Counted from the first letter of the stretch, positions 19,241-28,845 are shown. The stretch is DNA of 64,000 nt from Candidatus Merdisoma merdipullorum (GCA_018715645.1 DVLE01000093.1:20882-84881), one strand, 5' to 3'. Translations and numbers: made by a program. Notes: generated from the sequence alone by a model not told the origin.

Positions 19241-19302
19241 TTTATATATAGCGCGCTGCGCTTTTTCAATTTCCAATTACGTCATACATTCGGAGGACAT
19301 CT

Positions 19303-20490
19303 ATGCCAGAAACCAATCAGTTTGAGAACATTTTACCGGTAGCCCCGCTGAAGATCGCAGCCCTGGAAAGCTGCCGGGAGTTTGCAGAAAAAGTAGACCG
19401 TTATCTTGTGGATTTCCGCAGGACGGCCAACACTCAGCACAGAGACAATATCTATTTCCAGGATTACGCGCAGGACTCCTATCTTATTGAATGCTCCTGT
19501 CCGCGTTTTGGTACCGGAGAAGCCAAGGGTCGTCTTGGCGAGTCTGTCCGTGGCAGCGATCTCTTTATTATGGTAGACATCTGTAATTACAGTCTGACTT
19601 ATACGGTCTGCGGTCATGAGAATCATATGTCCCCGGACGATCATTATCAGGATCTGAAAAGAATGATCTCCGCCGCCACCGGAAAAGCTCACAGAATCAG
19701 CGTGATCATGCCCTTCCTCTATGAAGGCCGCCAGCACCGCCGCACCCGCCGGGAATCCCTGGACTGCGCGCTGGCCCTCCAGGAGCTTCAGAATATGGGC
19801 GTCAAAAATATCATCACCTTCGACGCGCACGATCCCAGGGTCCAGAACGCCACGCCGCTGAACGGCTTTGACAATTTCCAGCCTCCTTACCAGTTCATGA
19901 AGGCTCTGCTCCGCACGGAGCCGGACCTAAAGGTAGACAACGATCATCTGATGATCATTGCGCCGGACGAGGGCGCTATGGAACGTGCCGTCTACTTCTC
20001 CAACGTACTCGGCATCGATCTGGGTATGTTCTACAAGAGGCGTGATTACTCCACAATCATCAATGGAAAGAACCCCATTGTGGCCCACGAATTTCTCGGA
20101 GACAGCCTGGTCGGAAAAGACGTCATCATCATCGACGACATGATTTCTTCCGGCGGAAGTATGCTGGACGTGGCAAAGCAGATGAAAGAAAGGGGCGCAA
20201 GGCATGTCTATGTCTGCTGTACCTTTGGCCTTTTCACTGATGGATTTGAAAAATTCGACGACTATTATGAAAAAGGATATTTCAAGCGCATCGTGACCAC
20301 GAACCTGAATTACCGGGATCCGGAGCTTCTGAAAAAACCCTATTACACAGAGGCAGATATGACCAAATTCCTGGCTACTATCATCGATACGCTGAATCAC
20401 GATACTCCGGTAGGAAAAATCAATACGCCTACGGAGAAAATCCGCAAACTGCTGGCCAAAAATCAGGCAGGAACTGCTGGACAGGCTTAA
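19303..20490 (+). CDS. prs: Ribose-phosphate pyrophosphokinase (long clostridial form)
   Basis: The 395-residue enzyme makes PRPP from ribose-5-phosphate and ATP, feeding purine, pyrimidine, histidine and tryptophan synthesis. The PRPP-binding loop DVIIIDDMISSGGSMLDVA is near 265, and the ATP region has RRESLDCALALQ near 145. It is about 75 residues longer than the classical 315-residue form, with extensions at both ends, the large type seen in Clostridia. EGGACAT-type ribosome-binding sequence (GGAGG) precedes the ATG at 19303. It is followed by a terminator. Confidence 0.93.
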   Translation: MPETNQFENILPVAPLKIAALESCREFAEKVDRYLVDFRRTANTQHRDNIYFQDYAQDSYLIECSCPRFGTGEAKGRLGESVRGSDLFIMVDICNYSLTYTVCGHENHMSPDDHYQDLKRMISAATGKAHRISVIMPFLYEGRQHRRTRRESLDCALALQELQNMGVKNIITFDAHDPRVQNATPLNGFDNFQPPYQFMKALLRTEPDLKVDNDHLMIIAPDEGAMERAVYFSNVLGIDLGMFYKRRDYSTIINGKNPIVAHEFLGDSLVGKDVIIIDDMISSGGSMLDVAKQMKERGARHVYVCCTFGLFTDGFEKFDDYYEKGYFKRIVTTNLNYRDPELLKKPYYTEADMTKFLATIIDTLNHDTPVGKINTPTEKIRKLLAKNQAGTAGQA

Positions 20491-20524
20491 GCGGTTCCAG
20501 CGAAAACCAATATTTCACAGACAA

Positions 20525-20554
20525 AACGCCGCCGGTCTTATGACCGGCGGTGTT
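20525..20554 (+). terminator. Terminator of prs, also usable for pgeF
   Basis: A 13-bp stem (AACGCCGCCGGTC with GACCGGCGGTGTT) around a 4-base loop, with T-rich sequence beyond. It lies between convergent genes and may serve both. Confidence 0.8.
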
Positions 20555-20643
20555 TCTGTCCAATGAATCTTTCAGAACAAAGCTAACTCTTATTACAGAG
20601 TAAAACGGTGATTTCAGGGAATTTCGGTCAGGGTACAAGGAGG

Positions 20644-21498
20644 CTATCTCAGCATCAGAAACGCGCCCAGATTCCCCCGTTTCCCATGAGAAGCCCTGTG
20701 GCTGAACAAAAGGGCGGGATTGCAGCAGGTACAGAGATCGGTGACAGCGATCCGCTCTGGCTTAAGCCCCGCTTCCAGCAAGGTAAGCTCATTGGCCCGC
20801 CAAAGATTCAGCTGGTATTTCCCGTTTTCCTTTGCATAGAACAATTCCGGCCAGAACCGTTCCTCAAAAGCTTTCTGAAACGCTTCTATCACATCCTGGC
20901 TAACCTCATAGCAGTCCTGGCAGATGGAAGGCCCAATAGCCGCCGCAAGATCCGACGGTCTTGTCCCGTACTGCTCCCTCATCAGCTCTACTGTCTTTTT
21001 CCCGATCTTTCCTGCCGTTCCGCGCCAGCCTGCATGGGAAAGACCGATGCAGCGGCGGACCGGATCCACAAAATACAGCGGCACGCAGTCGGCGTAAAAG
21101 GTGGCAAGCGTAAGTCCCGGCACATCCGTCACCAGTCCGTCTACATCCGTATAGTCCTTCGGCCTCGCAAAGCCCTTTCCCCGGTCCTCCTCTGTCACTA
21201 CCCTGAGGTTCGTGGTATGCGTCTGGTCCGAGCAGACCAGCTCCTCGCAGGAAAAGCCTATCGCTGCTCCCAGTCTCCGGTAATTCTCCCGGACGGCCTC
21301 CTTACGATCGCCGCGCGTGAAGCTTACGTTCATCGAGGAAAACATTCCCTCGCTTACGCCGCCAAGGCGTGTGGAAAAGCCGTGGACGACGGTTCCGGTC
21401 TCCTCAAGAGCCGGAAAAATCAAAAAAGGAACGCCCTCCCGCTCCACAAGCTTCGTCGAGGACCTTCCCTTTACTTTTTTCCATTCCATTGTTCTCAT
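20644..21498 (-). CDS. pgeF: Peptidoglycan editing factor/YfiH family (multicopper-oxidase-like, purine nucleoside enzyme)
   Basis: The likely start is the ATG at 21498, after AAAGGAAAG; the frame runs 17 codons further. The 284-residue protein has the YfiH metal motifs: VCSDQTHTTN (near 80), FYADCVPL with the Asp-Cys pair, and the His of GLSHAGWRGTAGKI. The family was first called a laccase and later shown in E. coli to influence peptidoglycan composition and to act on purine nucleosides. It is last in the rplS-lepB-rbgA-rnhB-yraN block. Confidence 0.88.
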   Translation of the reverse strand: MRTMEWKKVKGRSSTKLVEREGVPFLIFPALEETGTVVHGFSTRLGGVSEGMFSSMNVSFTRGDRKEAVRENYRRLGAAIGFSCEELVCSDQTHTTNLRVVTEEDRGKGFARPKDYTDVDGLVTDVPGLTLATFYADCVPLYFVDPVRRCIGLSHAGWRGTAGKIGKKTVELMREQYGTRPSDLAAAIGPSICQDCYEVSQDVIEAFQKAFEERFWPELFYAKENGKYQLNLWRANELTLLEAGLKPERIAVTDLCTCCNPALLFSHRASHGKRGNLGAFLMLR

Positions 21499-21517
21499 TT
21501 TCTTCTTTCCTTTCCCC

Positions 21518-21883
21518 TTACCCTGATATGCTCCGATAAGGAAACGCATTCCGGAGCAGCCGAATCTCCTCCCCCTCTATGGCCGCCACATCGAAGCGGC
21601 ATGGACATTCCTCAGACACCTTATGCGTCATCCGGTAGTAATCCGCCACACGGCAGATCCGATACTGCTTTCTTGCGTCCACAGCCTCCTCCGGGCTTCC
21701 GAAAGCCTCGCTGCGGCGGTACTTCACCTCCACGAACACAAGCGTGCCACGATCCCAGGCAATCAGATCGATCTCACCCAATCTACAGCGGTAATTGCGC
21801 TGTAGGATCCGGTATCCCTGACCTTCAAGATATTTCAGAGCCTTCTGCTCATACTCTGCCCCGGTTCTGCGGCGATTTTCCAT
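21518..21883 (-). CDS. YraN family (UPF0102) nuclease-like protein
   Basis: The 121-residue protein has the PD-(D/E)XK-like motif of UPF0102: GEIDLIAWD (near 36) followed by FVEVKYR (near 50). The family is widespread next to rnhB, but its in vivo substrate is unknown. It starts 12 bases after rnhB. Its length is typical. Confidence 0.9.
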   Translation of the reverse strand: MENRRRTGAEYEQKALKYLEGQGYRILQRNYRCRLGEIDLIAWDRGTLVFVEVKYRRSEAFGSPEEAVDARKQYRICRVADYYRMTHKVSEECPCRFDVAAIEGEEIRLLRNAFPYRSISG

Positions 21884-21895
21884 GCGTCTTCCCTT

Positions 21896-22585
21896 TCAGC
21901 TATTTCCGTCTGATTCCTTTACAAAATTTTTGATAAAGCTTCTTCTGTGAATCGGGCAGGGACCAAGTTCCTTCAAAGCCGCAATGTGGCGCGCCGAGCC
22001 ATAGCCCTTATTGGAAGCAAAGTCATAGCCCGGATACAGCTCGTCATACTGAACCATCATCCGGTCTCTCGTCACCTTGGCCACAATACTGGCCGCAGCG
22101 ATGGACACGCTCTTGGCGTCTCCTTTGACGATAGGCACCTGGGGAATCTCTACTTCCGGAATCGTCACCGCGTCATTCAACAATAGATCCGGTTTTACGG
22201 AAAGTCGGGAAATAGCGATCCGCATGGCTTCATAGGTAGCCTGCAAAATATTGATCTCGTCGATCCGCTCATGGCTCACTGCGCCGATTCCCACCGCCAC
22301 AGCCTTTTCCATAATCTCATCGTAAAGCTGCTCCCGCTTCTTCTCCGACAGCTTTTTAGAATCATTCAGATATAGAATCTCACAGTCTTCCGGCAGGATC
22401 ACAGCCCCGGCCACCACCGGTCCTGCCAGCGGTCCGCGTCCTACCTCGTCGATCCCGCAGACAGCTCCCCTTCCCGCGTACTTTTCTTCATAGAGTCTCA
22501 TAGCGGCCAGCCTCTCCCGCTCAGCCTTCAGCCGCTCCAGCCGTTTCGCCTCTCTCTGCTGCCGCAAAAGCTCCGTCTTTGTCAT
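21896..22585 (-). CDS. rnhB: Ribonuclease HII
   Basis: The 229-residue enzyme cuts the RNA strand of RNA/DNA hybrids and removes single ribonucleotides from DNA. The catalytic motif GIDEVGRGPLAGP gives the first two acids, with the later ones in LLNDAVTIP and near KGDAKS. An N-terminal extension of about 40 charged residues is common in Clostridia. It is preceded by a signal peptidase gene and followed by yraN. Confidence 0.96.
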   Translation of the reverse strand: MTKTELLRQQREAKRLERLKAERERLAAMRLYEEKYAGRGAVCGIDEVGRGPLAGPVVAGAVILPEDCEILYLNDSKKLSEKKREQLYDEIMEKAVAVGIGAVSHERIDEINILQATYEAMRIAISRLSVKPDLLLNDAVTIPEVEIPQVPIVKGDAKSVSIAAASIVAKVTRDRMMVQYDELYPGYDFASNKGYGSARHIAALKELGPCPIHRRSFIKNFVKESDGNS

Positions 22586-22602
22586 CTCTTTTTCTCCTCC
22601 CG

Positions 22603-23187
22603 CTACTGATGCTTCAGGATTCCAAAGGAACTAAGCGGCCAAATCCGAAGCCAGGCCCTTCCCACAATCTCATCCCGGCGGATTAAGCCGACGCTGGGAT
22701 CCCGGCTGTCGGAGCTCTGGTTCCGGTTATCTCCCAGAACAAAGTACTCGTCCTCTCCAAGCGTGACAGGCTCTGCCGCAATACCGGGATCCTGTATCAC
22801 CTCGCGCCCATAGGACTCCTCCAGGGGACTTCCGTCGATATAAATGGTACCATCGGCTATCTGAACCGTCTCTCCCGGAAGACCGATGATCCGCTTGATA
22901 TAATAAGTATTTTCTTTATAATGGAACGGAAATACAATGATGTCGAAGCGTTCCGGATCCTGGAAACGATAAGTAATCTTATCCACAATCAGTTGATCGC
23001 CATCACTCAGTGTATTTTCCATGGATTCTCCGCTCACATGGGTTCTCTGGCCCACAAAGGTGATGATCAGAAAAGTCGCGCCAAGTACGATGCCAATATA
23101 GATCAGCATTCCAAGAAGCTCCCTCAGCGGACTTCTTTTGTTCTCCTCCTCCGTAAAATCCTGTTCCTCCTTTTTACGTCCGAACAT
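22603..23187 (-). CDS. lepB: Signal peptidase I (copy A)
   Basis: The 194-residue protein cleaves signal peptides outside the membrane. A single N-terminal helix is at about residues 25-48. The catalytic Ser is in SGESMENTL (near 56), the general base Lys in YYIKRIIG (near 99), and GDNRNQSSDSRD is the third family box. A strong AGGAGG precedes the ATG. It lies between rnhB and rbgA, on the other side of rbgA from copy B. Confidence 0.95.
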   Translation of the reverse strand: MFGRKKEEQDFTEEENKRSPLRELLGMLIYIGIVLGATFLIITFVGQRTHVSGESMENTLSDGDQLIVDKITYRFQDPERFDIIVFPFHYKENTYYIKRIIGLPGETVQIADGTIYIDGSPLEESYGREVIQDPGIAAEPVTLGEDEYFVLGDNRNQSSDSRDPSVGLIRRDEIVGRAWLRIWPLSSFGILKHQ

Positions 23188-23201
23188 CGTTTATCCTCCT
23201 G

Positions 23202-24038
23202 TTATGGCATTTCCAGCGTGATGCGTCCAAGCTTTCCGCTTCTGAATTCCTCCAGAAGAATAGCCGCCGCCTTCTGAGTATCCGGCTCGCCGCCCTTCTT
23301 CAGACAGCCTCTTTTTCTGGCTATTTCCAAAAGCTGCTCCGCTTCTTCCTTCTCGTCCAGCTCATAGCGGGCCTGAAGCAGTTCCGCATAATGTTCGTTT
23401 AAGTAACGCAGCAGTTCCAGCGAAAGCTCCTCCGTATTCAGCACTTCCTCCCGGATAGAACCGATCAGCGCAAGCTTAAGTCCCACTGCCGGATCCTCAA
23501 ACTTGGGCCAAAGAATTCCCGGCGTATCCAGAAGCTCCACCTGCTTATTCAGACGAACCCACTGGGCTCCTCTGGTCACTCCCGGTTTATTTCCCGTCTT
23601 CGCGCAGGCGCGTCCCGCGAAGCTGTTGATAAACGTGGATTTGCCTACATTCGGAATCCCTGCCACCATGGCCCGGACAGGACGGTTCAGGATCCCTCGC
23701 TTTCTGTCCCTCTCGATCTTTTCCCTGCACGCCTCCTGGACAGCGGCCTGCACAGCCTTAAGACCTGAACGGCTTCTGGAATCCAGCTTCACCACCTGAA
23801 AGCCCTGGTTTCGGAAATAGACGCTCCAGGCTTCATTAGCCCACTCGTCCGCCAGATCTGCCTTGTTCAGAAGCAGCAGTCTCGCCTTGTTCCTTCCCAT
23901 CTCGTCGATGTCAGGATTTCGGCTGCTCATGGGAACACGGGCGTCTACCAGCTCAATCACCAGATCGACCAGCTTCAGATTCTCCTGCATCATTCGCCTG
24001 GCCTTCGTCATATGGCCAGGATACCACTGTATATTCAT
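23202..24038 (-). CDS. rbgA: Ribosome biogenesis GTPase RbgA (YlqF)
   Basis: The 278-residue protein is a circularly permuted GTPase needed for late 50S maturation. It has the opening IQWYPGHMTKARR, the permuted G4 motif LNKADL (near 57), the P-loop GIPNVGKST (near 127) and DTPG. A C-terminal helical domain binds the ribosome. It lies between two lepB genes, downstream of rplS. Confidence 0.95.
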   Translation of the reverse strand: MNIQWYPGHMTKARRMMQENLKLVDLVIELVDARVPMSSRNPDIDEMGRNKARLLLLNKADLADEWANEAWSVYFRNQGFQVVKLDSRSRSGLKAVQAAVQEACREKIERDRKRGILNRPVRAMVAGIPNVGKSTFINSFAGRACAKTGNKPGVTRGAQWVRLNKQVELLDTPGILWPKFEDPAVGLKLALIGSIREEVLNTEELSLELLRYLNEHYAELLQARYELDEKEEAEQLLEIARKRGCLKKGGEPDTQKAAAILLEEFRSGKLGRITLEMP

Positions 24039-24052
24039 AAAAACCTCATTTT

Positions 24053-24625
24053 CTAATCCAAAAAGCCAAAACGCTCTCCGGGCGTGATGATAAACCAGGC
24101 CTTTCCCAGAATATCTTCCCGTTTTACATTTCCAATATCCGCGCTCCGGCTGTCCTCGCTGTTGTTCCTGTTATCCCCCAGCACAAAAAATTCGTCCTGC
24201 CCCAGCGTTACGCCTTCCTCGGCCAGCCCTGCGTCCGTCATACTCTCCGTCTGAACGACCTCGTCCAGAACCTCGCCATTGATAAACACACGTCCGCTCT
24301 CGATCGTGACAGTATCTCCCGGCTTTCCCACAACACGCTTGATGTGATAGTGAGAATTTTCGTTTCCATTGGGTTTAAATACGATCAGATCGCCATAATC
24401 CGGCGCCTTGATCTCATAAATCAGACGATTAACCAGAACCCGGTCTCCGCTGTAGATCGTAGGCTCCATGGATTGTCCCACATTGCTTAAGGTAAAGCCG
24501 AAAAACCAGGCAAGCATACAGCCGATGACAAAGGCAAGCACGACTTCTCCAATCCAGAGCGCCGCCTTCTGTATCATTGTCAGACTGATTTTCTTTTTTC
24601 TTTTCCGAAAGCTCAAGCCTCTCAT
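24053..24625 (-). CDS. lepB: Signal peptidase I (copy B)
   Basis: The ATG at 24625 has GGAGGAG a few bases upstream; a GTG eight codons earlier is less likely. The 190-residue protein has one N-terminal helix, the Ser motif VGQSMEPTI, the Lys motif HYHIKRVVG and GDNRNNSEDSRS. It shares the layout of copy A but the two differ clearly in sequence, indicating an old duplication. It starts after the rplS terminator, so transcription from its own promoter is likely. Confidence 0.94.
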   Translation of the reverse strand: MRGLSFRKRKKKISLTMIQKAALWIGEVVLAFVIGCMLAWFFGFTLSNVGQSMEPTIYSGDRVLVNRLIYEIKAPDYGDLIVFKPNGNENSHYHIKRVVGKPGDTVTIESGRVFINGEVLDEVVQTESMTDAGLAEEGVTLGQDEFFVLGDNRNNSEDSRSADIGNVKREDILGKAWFIITPGERFGFLD

Positions 24626-24700
24626 AAATCTCCTCCGGGAAGCCTCCACCTATTTGCCGCATGATTGCTGGAAATTCCGTCAAACCTCTGCCGGTATGAT

Positions 24701-24726
24701 AAAAAAGGGAGAATTTTCATTCTCCC
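24701..24726 (-). terminator. Terminator after rplS
   Basis: A GGGAGAA/TTCTCCC stem followed on the minus strand by TTTTTT. It lies between rplS and the second signal peptidase gene. Confidence 0.9.
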
Positions 24727-24779
24727 CTCTTTCCCCGGCCAGAAGCCTTATCTATCCCAGCCGGCAACTCAAACCACAA

Positions 24780-25127
24780 CTATCTTACCAGCTCTTTTAC
24801 CTTTGCACGCTTTCCAACGCGTCCTCTTAAGTAATTCAGCTTTGCACGTCTTACCTTACCGCGGCGGACAACCTCTACCTTCTCCACATTCGGGGAATGC
24901 AGCGGCCATGTCTTCTCCACGCCTACGCCGTTGGAATTCTTTCTTACAGTAAAGGTCTCGCGTACGCCGCCTCCCTGCTTCTTCAGGACGATTCCCTCAA
25001 AAACCTGGATTCTCTCGCGGTTTCCCTCTTTGATCTTTCCGTAAACCTTTACGGTGTCGCCTACGTTGAACTGAGGCGCCTCTGCCTTTAACTGTTCTGC
25101 CTCAATGCTCTTGATAATGTCGTTCAT
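24780..25127 (-). CDS. rplS: 50S ribosomal protein L19
   Basis: The 115-residue protein is bL19, found at the subunit interface. The segments [20 protein letters not shown] and [22 protein letters not shown] are diagnostic. It ends the ylxM-ffh-rpsP-khpA-rimM-trmD block but has its own promoter and a leader of about 150 bases, allowing separate control. Confidence 0.97.
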   Translation of the reverse strand: MNDIIKSIEAEQLKAEAPQFNVGDTVKVYGKIKEGNRERIQVFEGIVLKKQGGGVRETFTVRKNSNGVGVEKTWPLHSPNVEKVEVVRRGKVRRAKLNYLRGRVGKRAKVKELVR

Positions 25128-25280
25128 TTCGTTGTCTCCTCCTTCATTCTGGATGTTCTTACTGCGGAAATGAAGATTTCACCGGAACCGCACCGGAGGC
25201 CGGCGCGTATCATTCCTCCTGCCCACAGGGGCATCTCTCCTGTCTGCCGCAGCAGCGGACCATCTGCTTTTATCACAACG
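25128..25280 (-). promoter_or_regulatory. Structured leader of rplS (possible L19 autoregulatory RNA)
   Basis: The leader can form several hairpins: CCGC/GCGG around CTGCT, CAGG/CCTG, GCCGG/CCGG and GAAAT/ATTTC. Ribosomal-protein leaders of L19 are known in Firmicutes, but I could not match a defined consensus here. A frame of 63 codons also crosses the region and is not convincing. Confidence 0.4.
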
Positions 25281-25286
25281 CACATT

Positions 25287-25315
25287 ATTTTACCATGACA
25301 GGCTGCAAATTGCAA
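25287..25315 (-). promoter_or_regulatory. Promoter of rplS
   Basis: TTGCAA, 17 bases, TAAAAT on the minus strand, just after the trmD stop codon. Confidence 0.65.
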
Positions 25316-25320
25316 GCCCT

Positions 25321-26028
25321 TTATTTTTTCTCCGTCTTCGCCATGTATGCCTCATACAGATCCGGACGCCGCTCCCTGGTGCGAAGCACCGACTGCTCCA
25401 ATCGCCATTTTTCCACGTTGGCGTGATGGCCTGAGAGCAGAATTGGCGGCACCTTTTTCCCGCGCCACTCCTCCGGCCGGCTGTACTGAGGATATTCCAG
25501 CAGTCCATCCTGGAAGCTTTCAAATTCCGCGGAAGTCTCGTTGCTCAGAACGCCGGGAACCATACGGGAGATCGCGTCAATCATGACCATAGCCGGAAGC
25601 TCGCCCCCTGTCAGCACATAATCCCCGATGGAGATATAATCCGTCACGATTTCTTCAAGCACCCGCTCGTCCACGCCCTCGTAATGGCCGCACAGGAAAA
25701 TCAGGTCTTCCTCCTTCGCCAGTTCCTCTGCCATGGCCTGGTGAAAGACTGAACCCTGGGGCGTCACATAGATCACACGCGGCTTGCGGCCGATACGCTC
25801 CGTCACTGCCTTCCATGCCTGATAGACAGGCTCCGCCTGCATCACCATGCCTGCGCCTCCGCCATAGGGATAATCGTCCACTTTTCCGTGCTTGTTGCCC
25901 GCATAGTCGCGGATATTGACAGCCTCAAGCCCAATGGTCCCCTTTTCTATGGCCCGTCCCGTGATGCTTGTCCCAAGACCATTTTGGATCATCTCAGGAA
26001 ATAAAGTCAGCACATAATATCTGTTCAT
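25321..26028 (-). CDS. trmD: tRNA (guanine-37-N1) methyltransferase
   Basis: The 235-residue SPOUT enzyme methylates G37 next to the anticodon. Motifs [13 protein letters not shown] (near 57), [15 protein letters not shown] (near 110) and [14 protein letters not shown] (near 130) form the knotted AdoMet site. It overlaps rimM by four bases. Confidence 0.97.
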   Translation of the reverse strand: MNRYYVLTLFPEMIQNGLGTSITGRAIEKGTIGLEAVNIRDYAGNKHGKVDDYPYGGGAGMVMQAEPVYQAWKAVTERIGRKPRVIYVTPQGSVFHQAMAEELAKEEDLIFLCGHYEGVDERVLEEIVTDYISIGDYVLTGGELPAMVMIDAISRMVPGVLSNETSAEFESFQDGLLEYPQYSRPEEWRGKKVPPILLSGHHANVEKWRLEQSVLRTRERRPDLYEAYMAKTEKK

Positions 26029-26534
26029 TCCAGCAATCCCTCCGGTATATGCACCAGCATTCTTTCCTTCTCCAGATCCACTTCAAGGATGCAGGAAGGG
26101 ATCGCGGGAAGCAGAATCTCCTTTCCCTCGTCCGTCTCTACCACATAGACGTCGTTGGCCCCAGTCTGCAGTACGTCCGTAAGAATACCCAGTCTTTGCC
26201 CGCCGTCGTCAAAGACCTCCAAATCAATCAGATCCGTGATGAAATTTTCATTTTCCGCAAGCGGAACCGCCTGCTCCCTAGTGATCAGAAGATCGCATCC
26301 CCGATACCTTTCCACCTCATTGATGTCCTGAAACTCACGGAATTTCAGGATCACCTGATTCTTGAAAAACCGGACTGCTGTGATCTTAAGAGGCAGATAT
26401 TCCCTTCCGGTATCGAGAAGCACCCGCTTAAGCTCCCGGAAACGCTCCGGATCGTCTGTGGTCGGAAATACCTTAACCTCGCCTTTGAGGCCATGGGTGG
26501 AAGAAATCACACCTACCCGTAAATATGGCTCCAT
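26025..26534 (-). CDS. rimM: Ribosome maturation factor RimM
   Basis: The preferred start is the ATG at 26534 ([20 protein letters not shown]), with GGAAAGGAAAC upstream; the open frame adds 29 unconserved residues. The 169-residue protein has an N-terminal RimM barrel (about 1-85) and a C-terminal PRC barrel (about 90-165), and helps assemble the 30S head. Its neighbours khpA and trmD are the usual ones. Confidence 0.95.
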   Translation of the reverse strand: MEPYLRVGVISSTHGLKGEVKVFPTTDDPERFRELKRVLLDTGREYLPLKITAVRFFKNQVILKFREFQDINEVERYRGCDLLITREQAVPLAENENFITDLIDLEVFDDGGQRLGILTDVLQTGANDVYVVETDEGKEILLPAIPSCILEVDLEKERMLVHIPEGLLE

Positions 26535-26639
26535 ACACTGTTTCCTTTCCTTATTTTGAGCCGCGCGCACTGCTCTCATTTTGAGCCGTGCCAAGCCAGA
26601 CAAAGCGGCAGGTGTTTCCACCCGCCGCTTCCAGAAATC

Positions 26640-26870
26640 CTACTGCAAAATCTCTACGACTACTTTCTTATCCTCCTTCGAGGATGCCGCCTTTACGACA
26701 CTGCGGATAGCTTTGGCAATGCGTCCCTGTTTTCCAATGACCTTGCCCATATCCGACGGCGCCACCCGAAGCTCCACAAGAATGGATTTCTCATTCTCGG
26801 TCTCCGTGACAACGACCTCGTCCGGATGTTCTACCAGTGATTTTGCAATCACCTCTACTAATTCCTTCAT
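26640..26870 (-). CDS. khpA: KH-domain RNA-binding protein KhpA (YlqC)
   Basis: The 76-residue protein is one KH domain, with VAPSDMGKVIGKQGRIAKAIRSV containing the GxxG loop (GKQG). In Gram-positives it works with KhpB on small RNAs and cell elongation. It lies between rpsP and rimM as usual. Confidence 0.95.
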   Translation of the reverse strand: MKELVEVIAKSLVEHPDEVVVTETENEKSILVELRVAPSDMGKVIGKQGRIAKAIRSVVKAASSKEDKKVVVEILQ

Positions 26871-26882
26871 GTCCTACCTCGA

Positions 26883-27128
26883 TTATTTCTCAACGCCGGC
26901 TGCCTTCAGGATCTTGCCAACCACTTCAGTAGGCTGTGCGCCGTTAGCCAGCCACTTCTTAGCTGCCTCAACGTCCACCTTGAATGTACTCGGATCAGTG
27001 CTCGGATCATAGGTTCCAATCTCCTCGATGAAACGTCCGTCTCTCGGAGATCTGGAGTCTGCTACTACGATTCTATAGAAAGGAGCTTTCTTCTGACCCA
27101 TTCTTCTCAATCTGATTTTTACTGCCAT
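26883..27128 (-). CDS. rpsP: 30S ribosomal protein S16
   Basis: The start is the ATG at 27128 ([12 protein letters not shown]), six to seven bases after GGAGGT; the ATG three codons earlier sits on that site. The 81-residue protein has the S16 signature [19 protein letters not shown]. It is followed by khpA. Confidence 0.97.
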   Translation of the reverse strand: MAVKIRLRRMGQKKAPFYRIVVADSRSPRDGRFIEEIGTYDPSTDPSTFKVDVEAAKKWLANGAQPTEVVGKILKAAGVEK

Positions 27129-27168
27129 CTCATTCACCTCCGCATTTTATGCTGTATACTGCTTTTAT

Positions 27169-28512
27169 TTAAAAGGGAAAACGGAATCGTCCCCTTTTAC
27201 CGAATTTACCGCCGCCCATCATGTTCGGCATCTGCTTCATCATCTTACGCATCTGCTCAAACTGCTTCACAAGGCGGTTCACCTCCGCGATGTCCACTCC
27301 CGCGCCTTTCGCTATCCTGTGCTTTCTGGAAGGATTCAGGATCTCAGGGTTGGATCGCTCCTTCGGCGTCATAGACAGAATAATCGCCTCTGTCCTCGCC
27401 ATTTTCTTTTCATCTATGGCATCCTCGATGCCTTTCATCTGACTTCCCAGCCCCGGCATCATGGCCAGCACACTGGATAAGCCTCCCATTTTCTTCATCT
27501 GGTTCATACTTTCCAGATAATCGTCAAAGCCAAACTGCGCCTTCTTTAACTTCTGCGTCATGGCCTTGGCCTTTTCCTCATCCACAGTCTCCTGCGCTTT
27601 CTCAATCAGAGTCAGCACATCGCCCATGCCGAGGATACGTGAAGCCATACGATCCGGATAAAACTGCTCCAGATCCGAAAGCTTCTCTCCCATACCTACA
27701 AACAGAATCGGCTTTCCGGTCACTGCCTTGATAGAGAGAGCGGCTCCGCCTCTCGTATCGCCATCCAGCTTTGTCAGGATTACGCCGTCAATTCCTATCT
27801 TTTCCTCAAATGTGGTAGCTACATTAACCGCGTCCTGTCCGGTCATGGCGTCTACCGTCAAAAGAGCCTGATCAATCGGAAGATTTTCCTTGATCTCCTG
27901 CAGCTCCTTCATCATATCCTCATCCACGTGCAGACGGCCCGCCGTATCGAGGATTACCACATTGAAGCTGTTTTTCCGGGCATACTCGTAAGCCCCTTTT
28001 GCGATATTTACGGGCTTCTGGTTCTCTCCCATCGTGAAAACCTCTACGCCCTGCTTCTCTCCGTTTACCTGAAGCTGCTTGATCGCGGCCGGCCGGTACA
28101 CGTCGCAGGCCACGAGAAGCGGTCTCTTTCCCTTCGCCTTCAGCTTTCCGGCCAGCTTCGCCGCCGTCGTCGTCTTACCGGCTCCCTGAAGTCCCATCAT
28201 CATAAGAACCGTAATTCCGCTGTTCAGCTTCAGCTCTGTCGTCTCGCTTCCCATCAGGCGGATCAGTTCTTCATGAACGATCTTGATCACCTGCTGCCCC
28301 GGCGTCAGACTGTTCATTACATCCGCGCCTACCGCACGTTCCTCCACAGACTTGATAAACTGCTTGACTACTTTAAAGCTTACGTCCGCTTCCAGAAGGG
28401 CCATCTTTACTTCTTTCAGAGAAGCCTTCACATCCGCTTCCGAAAGACGCCCCTTGCCGCGCAGATTCTTAAATACATTCTGTAATTTATCGGATAAACT
28501 TTCAAATGCCAT
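27169..28512 (-). CDS. ffh: Signal recognition particle protein Ffh
   Basis: The 447-residue GTPase binds 4.5S RNA and targets nascent membrane proteins. The N domain is at about 1-95, the G domain at 96-300 with GLQGAGKTTTAAK (near 108), DTAGR and TKLDGD, and the Met-rich M domain at 320-447. It begins one base after ylxM's stop and continues to rpsP. Confidence 0.97.
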   Translation of the reverse strand: MAFESLSDKLQNVFKNLRGKGRLSEADVKASLKEVKMALLEADVSFKVVKQFIKSVEERAVGADVMNSLTPGQQVIKIVHEELIRLMGSETTELKLNSGITVLMMMGLQGAGKTTTAAKLAGKLKAKGKRPLLVACDVYRPAAIKQLQVNGEKQGVEVFTMGENQKPVNIAKGAYEYARKNSFNVVILDTAGRLHVDEDMMKELQEIKENLPIDQALLTVDAMTGQDAVNVATTFEEKIGIDGVILTKLDGDTRGGAALSIKAVTGKPILFVGMGEKLSDLEQFYPDRMASRILGMGDVLTLIEKAQETVDEEKAKAMTQKLKKAQFGFDDYLESMNQMKKMGGLSSVLAMMPGLGSQMKGIEDAIDEKKMARTEAIILSMTPKERSNPEILNPSRKHRIAKGAGVDIAEVNRLVKQFEQMRKMMKQMPNMMGGGKFGKRGRFRFPF

Positions 28513-28845
28513 TTACAAATTCTCCAAAATACCGTGAAGCTGATGGACCAGTTCCTCTCTGTCCGGCTGCTCCGTTTCCAGGAGAGATGCCTCCATCCTC
28601 TCAATCTGTTCCTTCACAGTCACAAACTTTTCCACCAGGTGAAGCTTGGACTCATAGTCCTGCAGAATCTTGTTGCACCGCTTAATCAGATCGTGGACGC
28701 CCTGACGGCTGATTCCCTGCTCCTCAGCTACCTCGCTGAGGGAATAGTCGTTCAGAACCACATCCTCATACACCTGCTTCTGATGCTCCGTCAGCAGCTC
28801 CCCGTAAAAGTCATACAGGAGCGTCTGTTCCAAAATTTTATCCAT
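28513..28845 (-). CDS. ylxM: YlxM/p13 family helix-turn-helix protein, SRP-associated
   Basis: The preferred start is the ATG at 28845 (MDKILEQTLLYDFYGELL), with GGGTG six bases upstream; the next Met is two codons earlier and sits on that site. The 110-residue protein has a sigma-factor-like helix-turn-helix (LSEVAEEQGISRQGVHDLIKR, about 36-56). It is always next to ffh, and in streptococci it modulates SRP. The long upstream open frame is unconserved. Confidence 0.93.
   Translation of the reverse strand: MDKILEQTLLYDFYGELLTEHQKQVYEDVVLNDYSLSEVAEEQGISRQGVHDLIKRCNKILQDYESKLHLVEKFVTVKEQIERMEASLLETEQPDREELVHQLHGILENL

Noticed and set aside
25124..25315. 63-codon frame in the rplS leader
   Set aside because: It crosses the rplS promoter and leader, overlaps the rplS start by four bases, and has no convincing ribosome-binding site.
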